From the NCBI GenBank assembly GCA_034509735.1, contig JACGWO010000002.1, positions 21,747,636 to 21,811,635 of the forward strand: 64,000 nt of DNA. Direction: 5' to 3'. How positions within the stretch are numbered: position 1 is the first letter of the stretch; every line of letters starts with the position of its first letter. Shown piece by piece: positions 11,472 through 22,735 of this stretch. The stretch comes from Sesamum alatum (taxonomy: Eukaryota; Streptophyta; Magnoliopsida; Lamiales; Pedaliaceae). The position numbers and the translations under genes are program-made. The notes beneath the pieces are model-generated. The model searched no databases and was not told the DNA's origin. It saw nothing but the letters and a program-made list of their open reading frames with translations.

Positions 11472-13224
11472 GTTAATCGTCTTGTTGATTATAATATATA
11501 CTCATATATATACATCATTAATGTGATTATTGGAATGTGTCTAGGTTCATCCAAAGATGTCTAGATACATTCCAATCAATCCCCATTAATCTTCAATCAA
11601 CCTACCACTTTACAAGGTATGATTAAATCATACCAACTAAAGGAGGCTTGATTGGATCATTAATGTGATCATTGGAATATATCTAGGTTCATCCAAGGGA
11701 TGTCTAGATCCATTCCAATTAATTCCCATTAATCTTCAATCAAGCCTGCCACTTTACATGGTATGATTAAATCATGCCAGGTAAAGGAGGCTTGATTAGA
11801 TTTGATTTGTTCTTTTCCAAAAAGGAACAAGTCAACTACATCAATCAAGGCCATCCATTTTGGGAGAAGTCCAACTTCTCCTAATTCCAAAAGTAGAATT
11901 AATATATCTCTTGGACCAAGATTTAATGGATAGGGTTTTATTATAATCCAATTACAAAAAGCCCAAAAAATAAATCTAATTTAATTCAAGGTCCAATTAA
12001 ATAATGCCCATGGATCTTTAATCCAATTAGAAGATAATCCTACTTAATTGATAAATCTCATCTATCAATTAATCGAGGGCCCGATACAATATCGGCCCGT
12101 CCATCTAATGGACTATCCCATAAATAATCCAATTATTTCTCATCTTCCGAAATTGATTTCAAGTAAATTCCTTCACCTGTTGGTGATTTGTGTGTGATCC
12201 TTTAGGTTCACCCTTAGCTAGACTTGGGCCCGTGTCGAACAGAAGCCCCGTTATCATGGGTGGTGGTCGTCTAGCAATGGTCCATGGCACTAGAGACTAG
12301 GTGAATGTTGGCGTGAACATTTAGGCACAGATTTCGTACGGGTATGGTCCTTCCATCTACCGTCTCCTGGCCTTAGTCTAGGGCATGGAATTGAGCGTCG
12401 GTTCTCATCCTTGACTAGAAAACTATGCTTAATACTCGAGACTATGCCTACCTCATTATATCGACGCAGGGAACCATTCTCTGCTTGATCAACCACTGTT
12501 GCCAAAGCTTTAAGCAGCATGAACGTGTCTCCAAGTGCATAGGAGATACCTCTGTCACATACTGACAGGGGATGGATCCTCTTCTTGAAACCCACCACCC
12601 TCGCTACACATTCTGACTGCACTGGAAAAGGCTTATAGTGAACATGTCCGCGACATGAACACCTCTCGCTAGATCCACAGCCATTGTGTACACGTGACTC
12701 CTGTGGTTCCTCAAGTTCAAGGACTACTCCCACACTATTGGAACCGGGGAACTCCAATCAAACCGACCAAGCTCCAAAACTTCCTTATGATGATCCCCGC
12801 AAATCAGTTCAGTTGGCTCGACCCCAACCAACCTACCCACTAAGATCGTATAGGCGTCTCACGCCTGTCGCTGATGAAACAAAATACTCATCCAATGAAT
12901 ACGACTCTCAATGCAAGTCTCCATAGGACTCTCGATGCCAATCTCAAGGTCCTCGACTTGGAACATATCAGACCCAACCCTCATCAGTTGGTTTCATAGT
13001 CGCCATCCAATGCGCGACCCAACTGCAAGGGTTGTCCAGTTGGTCTGTGGGCATCTGTTGCCATGTTAAAGCATCTCATTAACATAAGTGGTAAGCACAA
13101 CGGACATATGTGTAAATGACGAACATTTAGCATGTTCATCAATACAAAGTTACTTTTAATAAAGATTGCTGAATATTTCCCACAACCGCCAATCCAATTG
13201 GCTTTCTGGTCACCTATTCCAACA
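11472..13224 (-). repeat. LTR D (long form), interrupted by C
   Basis: The minus-strand start is TGTTGGAATAGGTGACC at 13224, the long LTR form seen in I, K and P. It stops at 11472 where C begins, so its 3' part lies outside the window. It matches the I LTR throughout the conserved core. Confidence 0.82.
11514..11798 (-). repeat. 142-bp tandem duplication inside LTR D
   Basis: The block starting ATCATTAATGTGAT at 11514 is repeated from 11656 with scattered differences. Other long-form LTRs (I, K, O, P) have one copy. Confidence 0.85.
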
Positions 13225-13252
13225 TATGTATGAGATGCTATGGTCTCACGAG
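13225..13252 (+). mobile_element. Remnant of copia element N (leader), left piece
   Basis: The 28 bases end CTATGGTCTCACGAG, the first half of the leader motif of A and E. The other half (TCGTG) follows at 50604 after element E. N is therefore the host of E. Confidence 0.72.
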
Positions 13253-14208
13253 TGTAAGAATAGGTGATCAGAAAGTCAATTGGATTGGCGATTTTAGGTA
13301 CTATTTAGCAATCTTTATTAGAGTAATATTGACTTGATGAATATAGTAAGTATTCATCCGTGGCACTATGTGTTTGTTGTGCTTACTGATTACATTAAAC
13401 GGCATTTTAACGTCATAACAAATGTCCACATACCAATTGAATAACCCATGTAGTTGGGTTACGCATTGGATGGCAGCTATGAAACCAACTTCTGAGGGTT
13501 GGCCTAAAACGTTCCAAGTTGAGGACCTCGAGATAGGGCATCGAGGGTCCTATAGAGACTTGCACTAAGGATTGCATTCATTGGATGAGTGTCGTGTTTC
13601 ATCGGTGACAGACGTTGGATGTCTATGCAATATTAGTGGGTTAGTTGAGAAAGGTGTCAGCTGACTGAACTGACTCACGGGAATCGACATATGGAAGCCT
13701 TGGAGGCTTGATCGGTATGACTGGAATTCCCAGCTCCGATAGTACGAGATTAGTCCTCGGACTTGAGGAATCATGGCAGTCACATGCATATGATGGTTCT
13801 ATCTAGGTCTCGCAAGAGATGTCCGTATCTGGGATACGTTCATCATAAGCCTTATCCAGTGCAGTCGGAATATGTATTGAGGATGGTGGATTCCAAGATA
13901 GGTCCGTCACCTGTCAGTATATGACAATCGAGTCTCCTATGCGCTCTAAGACAGTTTAAGCTCTTTAAGTCTGTGGCCACAACAACTGTTCGAGTAGGAA
14001 TGGTTTCCTACGTCGCTCAATAGAGTAAACGTGTCTCGAGTTATTGAGTATAATTGTCTAGTCGAGGATGGGAATCGACACAAAATTTTATGTCCTCGAC
14101 TTAGACCGGGAGACGGATGATGGAAGGACCGTACTCGTATGGAACTAGGGACCCTAAATGTTCACGTCAACATTCACCTAGTCTCTAGTGCCATGGACCA
14201 TTACTAGA
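13253..14208 (+). repeat. 5' LTR of E, first part
   Basis: It begins TGTAAGAATAGG and contains the shared LTR core. It breaks off at CCATTACTAGA, where gypsy element F starts. The LTR resumes at 42245 with GCTAGACAGCC. Confidence 0.87.
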
Positions 14209-16393
14209 GTAGCACCCCCTGCATCACTACGCTTTAATACCACTAATTATAATACATCCTTCATAATTAAACCCGTTTTACAAGAAATTCATATAAAAAC
14301 CAATAAATCGTGAAATAGAAATTCAATCAAAATCTACTATCTCTTTAGGTATATAGCTAAAATCCCAACTCAATGTGTCACTACTGACCCATCTAATAAG
14401 ACTGGCAATACAGCTTACGATCCAATTCAGCTAGTCACTGTGATTATATCCTGAAAAATATGTGGCAAAGAATGAGTTGCCTACTCAATAAGTACAGCTA
14501 ATTAGCCTATATACATGCATAGATACATGTCATGCCACAAACCAATGAATATTCAATATACAATCACAAGAAAGCTACAAAGAAATCAATACAACAATCA
14601 TGCATCAATCCACTATACAATATCTAGAATCATAGTTTATAACCTTCGGGACCTGCTTACTCTAAATGGAGTACATCAGTCAATGATTCTGTCTACCATC
14701 ATCATCTCAATCAATGTTATATCATATTACAGCACAGGATACTCGTCGAATGTCATACCCCCACACTATCTGAGTGTGTAGCAATATCAGCACAGGACAT
14801 CACACGAACATGGCATCCCCACATCACCCTAGTGTGTAGCTATCAGTACAAGATTCCTTACTACCCAGAATACCCCAGTACCCAACGCGCCATGGTACCT
14901 AGCTTATACTAATTTTTCTCATCTCACATCGTCAATCACATCGTCATCAACCACATCATCATAAACCATTGACTATGTTCCCCAACTAGGTAAGTCATCT
15001 CTTTATCTCAATTCAACGATATACTCATAAATGACTTCCTCGTTCAACATCACACAACAATAGAATATAATATAAGAAAATCATTCGTCAAACCTTATAA
15101 TACATAAATAATCATGAATAAACACATAACGACAACATCACATAATAACCACGTAATCCAAATAAGCATTTGCAACTACCAGCTAGGTTTACGACAAACA
15201 AGTATAATCATATATACTTATATAGATCCCATTAACTATACTTACCACAAATCTCAAAACGATCACGTTATAAAAAGGCTAGTCAATCCTCTACTTTATA
15301 CTTGCATCCTATAATAAATTATAATATATATATAATATCAATATATTGAAAATATCATATATGCTAAACAAAATATTAAATAATATTCGTATTTTTTTTC
15401 ACTAATATTTTTATATTTCATTTATATTAAATTTCAAACTTTCGTTCCTTTTTCGTCTAAATAACTAGACACTATAAACTTCCCCAGTATATATCTAAAT
15501 TTATCAATGAACTCATAAGAATTTATTTTATCAAACCCCTCATATTTTTATAACTATCGTTCTCTATAACATCCATAAATAAAATTATTATAAAAATCTC
15601 ATATTCCTTTTTAATAAATATAATATTTCAATATTTCCTCAAACATAATTTTCTACCGTTCCTATTAATTTTTGCCAATTCATTCCTATAATAATAATTA
15701 TTTAAACACTAGTACATACAATTATGTATTTGGTTAATAATCCCGATCAATTTGAGTAATCCATTATAACAACGACTAAGTCTAATATGTTAATAAATAA
15801 TTTTAATTATTGGTAATAATATCCCCCTTCCAATTAAACATATACGCAAACACTAATTTGTATAAATGCTCAACTTTACTAAATTTTTCAGTTAAATAGT
15901 AAATCAGATAGTACAAAGCATATTTAATAAATGCACTAAACAAATAATATAACTATATAAATTTATAATAGTTTTAGAAATTAAAACCTTACCTCTGAAT
16001 CGCCTAATGTGTGTGTGTAAATATGTGTTTGTGTGTAAATGTGTGTGTGTGTTTGATTTCAAAAGAAAATCTAACAGTATAATATATATATAGAAGTCAG
16101 ACGTGGGGGTGGCAACACGTGCTATCCCCAAATTCCTCTCTCTCTTTGTTTTTGTTCTTTAATATGTATATATATATATATTAATTTTTTTTATATGTCC
16201 ATTACGTCCCTTCTTGATTTTCTTAATTAACATAATTTGCTTTCAAATATTATATAAAGCTCCAATTTATTCCGTTCAAGTTCTAATATGATCAAAATTT
16301 AACGTATAATTTATTTATTAATTAACTAAATTTTCTTAAATAATTATCAATTAATCCATAATTATGTATATAAAAAAAATTGTGGATGTTACA
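14209..16393 (-). repeat. 3' LTR of F
   Basis: It matches 38120-42244 (minus the G insertion) along its length and includes a TG-rich microsatellite at about 16009-16052. On the minus strand it runs from TGTAACATCC to GGGGTGCTAC. Open frames inside are not coding. Confidence 0.9.
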
Positions 16394-16409
16394 ATTCTCC
16401 CCTCCTAAT
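16394..16409 (-). other. Polypurine tract of F
   Basis: On the minus strand AGGAGGGGAGAAT lies directly before the LTR start TGTAACA, the common arrangement in plant gypsy elements. Confidence 0.8.
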
Positions 16410-16593
16410 AAAAAATTCGTCATCGAAATTTGATTGACTTATCCGCTCAAGGAATGAATAAAGGTATTTCATGTTTATATTCTCCTCAGCCTCTCAAGTT
16501 GTCTATTTTGGAGAGTCATAACTCCACTTTATTTTCATCTTTATCTTTTTTCTTTTCTGTTCCTTCTTATCCAAAATCCTTTTGACTCTCTAC
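16410..16593 (-). pseudogene. C-terminal end of F pol
   Basis: A short open minus-strand stretch reads EAEENI...SNFDDEFFIRRGEL before the polypurine tract. It resembles the chromodomain tail and last residues of plant gypsy integrases. It is cut from the rest by solo LTR H. Confidence 0.5.
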
Positions 16594-18164
16594 TGAAAGA
16601 TTGTGGATCGTCCCGGGAAAATAGCGTGAATGCGGAAGCGCGGTATAAAATTAAAATACGAAAATTAAACATGCTTTGATAAAATAAATAAACATGTTCA
16701 AGGGGTGTGCCCTTGAACCTTCCTGGGTGTTCGGTGTATCTCATGAAATTAAAAGCATGAACAAATCATGGAGGCCATAGGATTGAAAATAAAAGGAACG
16801 AAAAAATTAAATTGGAACCTACAGATTGTCATTTTCGTCTTCTAACTGCTACTCGCGTTGTTCCCCGATTTGCTCCAAGTCTCGTTCTTGAGACTCTCCA
16901 AACAGTAACACACAATCCACCCACGTATCTTGCACATCGTGCTAGCGAACGAACAAGTAATATTTTGGAGAGGATGAATTAATAACATGTTATTGATTAA
17001 CGGTATTAATTCTCCTTAGATCTAACGTTCCAAGAACAAAAGTATCAAGAAGTATTTTCTTGAGAGTGAGAGAGAGGGGGTGGACGAGAGGGGAGAGAGG
17101 GAGCCGAGTTTTGTGTGTGTTGTGTGTGTGTTGGAATTTCATCACTTTTCAAAAAGTGAAAGACTAGGACTATATATAGAAGAGGAGTTTAATCCTCTTT
17201 AAACTCCAACTCTAAAGAGGTCTATTTTGACTAGGATTTTGACCTAGTCAAAGTCCTAGTCAAAGTAGTATTTGACCTAGTCAAATTAGTCCTAGTCATC
17301 CATCTCTCCCTTTCAATCTCAACCATTAATTCAATTTAATGGAATTTTTAAATCCTATTAAATATTCCAAAGGCCAAATAAATAAATATAATAAATTATA
17401 AATATTTATTCTAGGCCTATTAAATTAATCCTCTAATAAATCTAATTTATTAGATTAATTCCTTTTATCAAATAATAGGAATTAATTCTCCAAGAAAATA
17501 AAGGACCCGATTAAATCCAATTTAATCATTCCTTTTCTCCAATATTTAATTCTAAATTAAATACTTGATGTGTGTGGATTGTGTGTGACTCTTTAGGTTC
17601 ACCTTTCAGCTAGACTTGGTCGGATTCCTAGAATCCGTCCGCTACCATGGGTGGCCATCTAGCAATGGTCCATGGCACTAGAGACTAGATGAAATATCTG
17701 GGGATGAACATTTAGGCTCTAACAGTACACTTGTCCTTCTGTCTATGGTCTCACCACTTAGGGTCTAGGGTACGGAAAATGCAGGTACCCATTTTGGACC
17801 TAAGTGTCGGTCTGTCCTTACTAAACGTCGCAAGGGAAGCCTTCCCTTCTGTTCAGTTACTGTGGCCATAGATTTTAGGGACGAGACACAGAGCATACGT
17901 GAGACTCAACTGTCAATGCCTTTTGACAGGAGACAGATCCTTTATTAGAAACTACTGTCACTCTGTACACCCAAGTTGCACTAGACATGGCTTTGTTTGC
18001 GTAGTGAACAGATAGATAAAGCAGTAAAGTAAACGCAAACAAAGTAATGCCAGAATGAATTTCACTTCTTTATTCATTAATAGTTTTATCAAAACACTGA
18101 AATTGTCTAGACATAGGTTACATTTTGCCCGCCAAGATTGACTACATGGTCACCTATTCTAACA
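16594..18164 (-). mobile_element. Solo LTR H (copia) inside F
   Basis: TGAAAGATTGTGG at the left and CTATTCTAACA at the right are the two ends of a minus-strand copia LTR. TCTAC flanks both sides (16589-16593, 18165-18169), so this is a complete insertion reduced to one LTR. It is 1571 bp, about 400 bp shorter than G. The missing part lies near 17985, between CATGGCTT and TTTGTTTGCGTAG. Confidence 0.93.
17171..17285 (-). promoter_or_regulatory. LTR promoter of H: W-box cluster and TATA box
   Basis: Six TTGAC(C/T) cores, three per strand, lie at 17226-17285. TATATATA lies at 17171-17178, downstream in the sense of the LTR. J (28045-28104) and G (39126-39185) show the same layout. Confidence 0.55.
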
Positions 18165-18169
18165 TCTAC

Positions 18170-19005
18170 ATAAGTTAATTTTTCTACAGTATCTATCTCT
18201 TATTCATGTTATGTACCTGTGACAATTCTATTGATAATACTAATTAATACGCTAGTGATCTAATTCTCTTCGTAATCTCGTAGGACCAATACATTTCAGA
18301 CTCAACTTTTCATTATTTAACACATCTCAAGATTCTTTTAGTGGAGATACACTCATACAGATTTTCTCACCTATCCCATTTTCCATCTCTCTTTGGTGTT
18401 TATCAACGTAACTTTTATGTCGATCTTTTAAATTTCTTTTTTTAAACTAATTCTATATCTTCTATCACTTCCTGCGCCAATTCAAAACCTACTAATTATT
18501 GCAATCCCTCAACATCCTAAACTCTCAATTGTAGGTGATCCTCCCAATTGTCCTTAAACTCTATCGTACAAGCTCTCATCCTATCTTTCAGAATCCCAAT
18601 TATTCTTTCTAATTGTCCACCTACTGGAGGATGAAATGTTATTTTGAAATGTAATTTTATACCTAATGCTTTTTTGTAAAATCTCATTATGTGAAATAAA
18701 TCGAGGATCTCTATCAGGCACTATAGAAATAGGCACCATATCATCTTGCAATGTATGATAAATAAAACTTAACTATTTTTCTCCAAAAAAATCACTTTAT
18801 CGTATATTTAATCAATGAGCTGATTTTGTTAGTTTGTCCATAATTATCCAAATAGCATCATGTTTTCTGAGGGTATGTGGCAAGCCAATGACAAAATCCA
18901 TAATAATCTTTTCCTATTTCCATTCAGATATGGATATAGGTTGAAGCTTATCTGTCCTGGCTTGATGTTCTAGTCGTAACCGTCAATACCCCAGCTGTCA
19001 CATAA
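18170..19005 (-). pseudogene. Integrase core of F, degenerate
   Basis: Minus-strand translation gives EHQARTDKLQPISISEWK, MDFVIGLPHTLRKHDAIWIIMDKLTKSAH and FHPPVGGQLERIIGILKDRMRACTIEF. These match the plant gypsy integrase core. The first catalytic Asp (MDF) and the E of the DGQSER-like block are recognisable. Several stops and frameshifts interrupt it. Confidence 0.8.
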
Positions 19006-19265
19006 GTCTATATCCAACTTATCAATCACACTATGTCTCCAAAGTTTCCTGTTAGATTCGCAATTAATATTCAAACCCAAACTTTTAAAATTGTCATAAC
19101 ACATAGGGACCTGTAACATAAATCAGGGAAATAATTTATGGAGTCAATACTTTAGTTTGTAGTGAATAGTATACTGGTTGGCCACCCAATAATGATCTAT
19201 AATAATTTAGTACTTCAAAATCTGAAAGTCCCCAAAATAACTTAAGCTTTCAAATCACTCCTCGA
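19006..19265 (-). repeat. 260-bp insertion between integrase domains of F, copy 1
   Basis: The zinc-binding and core domains of gypsy integrase are normally only about ten residues apart. Here about 260 bp separates them. This segment resembles 35775-36045 in the same orientation, sharing GTCTCCAAAGTT, CCAAACTTTTAA and CACCCAATA blocks. Confidence 0.5.
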
Positions 19266-19445
19266 TGCCTCTACTCGATGACAAATCAAGCGTTTAATCA
19301 CAAATTCTACAACATCTCCATTTTTTCTTTCCTTCGTCTGCCACCAGTAGTAAGGTCTTAAATTTCAATATATTTTTACAGTACTAGGATGCATCACATA
19401 AGGTGCATTGTAGGCTTCATATATGATCTCCTCATGTAACCCTAC
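19266..19445 (-). pseudogene. Integrase zinc-binding domain of F
   Basis: The minus strand reads LHEEIIYEAYNAPYVMHPSTVKIY, stop, then NLRPYYWWQTKERKNGDVVEFVIKRL. This corresponds to the H2C2 domain (EAH...HPG...YYW) of gypsy integrases. The metal-binding histidine of EAH is Y here. Block I-J-L abuts it at 19446. Confidence 0.75.
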
Positions 19446-21673
19446 TGAAGGACAAGCGGATCCGCCCGGGAGCGCGAGCGGAAGCGAGAAAAGCGAGAAA
19501 TTGCGTAAATTTAAATCAAATTCAAAATACGCGAATCCCAAGGGGTGTACCCTTGGGTGCTCAACCGGGCGTTCGATGTAGGATGTGTAAATATTAAAAC
19601 ATATATTTAAACACATAGGGCATAGATTTACAAATGAAATCAATCAAAGCGTAATAAACCGTTACCTTTGATTGTTTAGCGTATGCTCCGGCTACTAGCG
19701 TTGTTCCTTCTCCGGAATGCTCACGAAATCCAAACGTATGGATTCTCCAAAGGTGATCCACACCACACCGGAAGAAACACACGTTCTTCTTTGCTAGAAA
19801 AGAACGGGTTTAGGAAGGAATCGGTTTAAGAGAAGAACACTATGAATTAGTGTTCTCTTAAACTTACTTTGTTCTTCTTCTTGATTCAAAATCAAGTGAA
19901 GAACACAAGTGTGAGAGAGGGAGAGAGCACGAAATTTTGAGAGAGAGGAGAGGATTTTTGTCTTCTCTTTTTCCTAGAAAAAGATGAATAATGAATCACT
20001 TATGCTAGGTGTTGTATATTCTAATATATATACATAATTAATGTGATCATTGGAATGTGTCTAGGTTCATCCAAGGATGTCTAGATTCATTCCAATCAAT
20101 CACCATCAATTCTTCAATCAAGCCTACCAAAATTTATGGTATGATCAAATCATACCAAAAGGGAAGAGTTTGATTGGAGTTGATTTGTCTCTTTCCAAAA
20201 GAGACAAGTCAACATACCACCTAGCATGCAACATGGCTGATTTTGCTTCCTCCAAGGGAGCATGTCGGCTATGTTTAATTAAGGGAAGAAGTCCAACTTC
20301 TTCCTCTTCCAAATTAGGAATTATTTCTCCTCTCGGGTATAATTTAACGGACCGGGTTTTATCGTAATCCAATTACGACGAACCCAATATTAAATCCAAT
20401 TTAATGTCCACTTAAATTATTCCCGTTGATCTTTTAATCCAATTAAAAGATCCAACGTGTCAACATCTTAACTTTCCATATTTAATCGAAAATCCAATTT
20501 ACCGATTAAATGAAAGCCCGATACAATATCGGCCCGTCCATCCAATAGACTTTCCCTTAAGTAATCCAATTACTTATTTTATCCTTCGAGATTGACTCCA
20601 AGTCGATCTCTCAACCTCCTCGGTGATTTGTGTGTGACCCTTTAGGTTCACCCTCAGCTAGACTTGGGCCCGTGTCCCACAAGGGCCCGTTACCATGGGT
20701 GGCCGTATAGCAACGTTCCATGCCACTAGAGACTAGGTGAATTGGCGTGAACATTTAGGCGCCGATTTCGTACGGGTACGATCCTTCCGTCTACCGTCTC
20801 CCGGCCTTAGTCTAGGGTATGGAATTAGGCATCGGTTCCCATCCTTGACTAGGCATCTATGCTTAATACTCGAGACCACGTATGCTTCATTGTGTCGACA
20901 CAGGAAACCATTCCCTGTTCGACCAACCACTGTGGCCACAGCTTCAAACAGCATGAACGTGTCTCCGAGTGCATAGGAGATACCTCTGTCACATACTGAC
21001 AGGGGACGGATCCTCTTCTTGGAATCCACCGTCCTCGCTACATATTCTGACTGCACTGGACAAGGCTTATGATAATCATCTTACAGAATGATTACCTCTC
21101 GCCAGATCCAAGATACAACCGTCCTGTGCACGCGACTGCCATGATCCCTCAAGTTTGAGGATTACTCCCGTACTATCGGAACCGGGGAAAACCAATCATA
21201 CCGACCAAGCCTCCAAGGCTTCCATATGATGATCCCCGCGAGTCAGTCCAGTTGGCTCGACCCCAGTCGACCAACCCATCAAGATCGTGTAGGCGTCCCA
21301 CGCCTGTCGCCGATGAAACACGGCACTCATCCAATGAACACGACTCTTGACGCAAGTCTCAATAGGACTCTCGATGCCCTGTCTCGAGGTCCTCGACTTG
21401 GAACGTTTCAGACCCAACTCTTAATCAGTTGGTTTCATGACCACCATCCAATGCGTGGCCCAACTGCACGAGTTGTTATCCATGGTCTGTGGGCTTTGTT
21501 GTGATATAAGTTAAACAGCATTTTAACAAATGTAAGATGAGCGCAACAAAGAAGGTACCATTGGTGACGAACACTCATCTTATTCATTACATAATAACAT
21601 TACATTCACATCAAGTTGTCTGATAGGTTACAAATTGCCAAACCCATTGGCTTTCTGGTCACCTATTCCAACA
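19446..21673 (-). repeat. 3' LTR of I (2228 bp)
   Basis: It runs on the minus strand from TGTTGGAATAGGTGACC to CTTGTCCTTCA and is very similar to K and P over its length. It holds at least five perfect palindromes with a CCA spacer on the plus strand (20185-20576). Confidence 0.93.
20185..20576 (-). other. Series of three-base-spaced palindromes in the I LTR
   Basis: Perfect inverted repeats with plus-strand spacer CCA (sense TGG) occur at 20185-20207 (arm 10), 20362-20378 (7), 20389-20405 (7), 20428-20452 (11) and 20558-20576 (8). A further one with spacer CAA and 8-bp arms begins near 20139. The same series is present in K and P. Confidence 0.8.
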
Positions 21674-21688
21674 ATCTTCCACTTGACC
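21674..21688 (-). other. Polypurine tract of I
   Basis: On the minus strand CAAGTGGAAGAT directly precedes TGTTGG of the 3' LTR. One G of the usual GGG run has become A. Confidence 0.8.
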
Positions 21689-22372
21689 TAAAGCTAATCA
21701 CCCATTGACCTCGAACCTCTTATTCAGATGGTGAGTATGGGCAACTTGCGACATGGGCTTAGCAAGTGGATCTGCTATGTTTTCTGCGGAGCTGACTCGG
21801 TCCAACCGAACGTCAGTCTTGCTATCCATCTCTCTAAGTAGATGGTAGCGTCTAAGAATATGCTTGGATCGTGATGAGATCTCGGTTCCTTTGCTAGCGC
21901 TATCGCCCCGTTGTTATCATAAAAGATAATTACAGGCTTAGCAATGCTAGGTATTACATCCAACCCTTGGATGTAGCTCATCAACCAAACCACTCCTTAG
22001 CAGCTTCCAAAGCTGCTATGTATTCAGAACTCTATGGTGGAGTCCGCCGTGGTAGCCTACTTGGAACCCTTCCAAGTAACCACGCCACCATTAAGTCAGA
22101 ACACATAACCAGACTGAGACTTGGCATCATCGTCATCCGACTGGAAGCTAGCGTCGCTATAGCCTTCCAGTGTCAACTCTCCACCATCGTAGATCAAGAA
22201 CATGTCCTTAGTCCTTTTTCAGGTACTTCAGGATAGTCTTGACTGCACTCCAGTGTGCCTTCCCGGCACACGACTGATATCGACTAGTTACGCTCAAAGC
22301 GAAAGCCACATCAAGTCTAGTGCACTGAACAACATACTGTATGCTGCCTACGGCTGAAGCATAGGGATGTCC
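21689..22372 (-). pseudogene. RNase H of element I, frameshifted
   Basis: VIIFYDNNGAIALAKEPRSHH is clear at about 21860-21940 on the minus strand, and FSDASF-like and TTEAEY-like blocks lie upstream in other frames. ORF pieces do not join, so the domain is inactive here. Confidence 0.78.
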
Positions 22373-22735
22373 TACATCCGTTTAAGTTCCTCATCAGTCT
22401 TAGGAGACTGCTTCTTGGATAACTTAATTTCATGCCTCATATACGAGGACTGGGCCATTCCTAACATCCTTCTGGATCTATCCCTGTAGATCTTGATGCC
22501 AAGGATGTAGGATGCCTCGCCCATATCCTTCATGGAGAATTGCGTTGACAGCCAAGCTTTAGTGGTACCCAACATCTTAGCGTCATTCCTAATGAGCAAG
22601 ATGTCATCCACGTAAAGTACCAGAAACGCAACTGAGCTCCCACTGATCTTCTTGTATACACAAGGATCAGACTCGTTCTTGATGAAATCATATCCCCGTA
22701 TGACTTCATCAAAACGTATGTTCCAGCTTCGGGTT
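22373..22735 (-). pseudogene. Reverse transcriptase of I, YVDD part
   Basis: The catalytic YVDD is intact at 22613-22624, followed by ILLIRND and MKDMGEASYILGIKIYRDRSRRMLG, a standard copia block. It is out of frame with the upstream part. About 340 bp, equivalent to about 5041-5378 of element A, has been lost at about 22728, between KGVKP and the GTYVLMKSYGD shift. The finger and palm segments with DVKTAFLNG are missing. Confidence 0.87.

Noticed and set aside
19365..19643. A single protein spanning 19365-19643 on the minus strand
   Set aside because: It is an accidental fusion of LTR I sequence with the F integrase zinc-binding remnant.
20733..21504. Recurring frames in the LTRs (also 31435-32242, 51269-51609, 53013-53820)
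   Set aside because: They recur because the LTR is repeated, occur on both strands, and match no protein. An LTR is not expected to encode protein.
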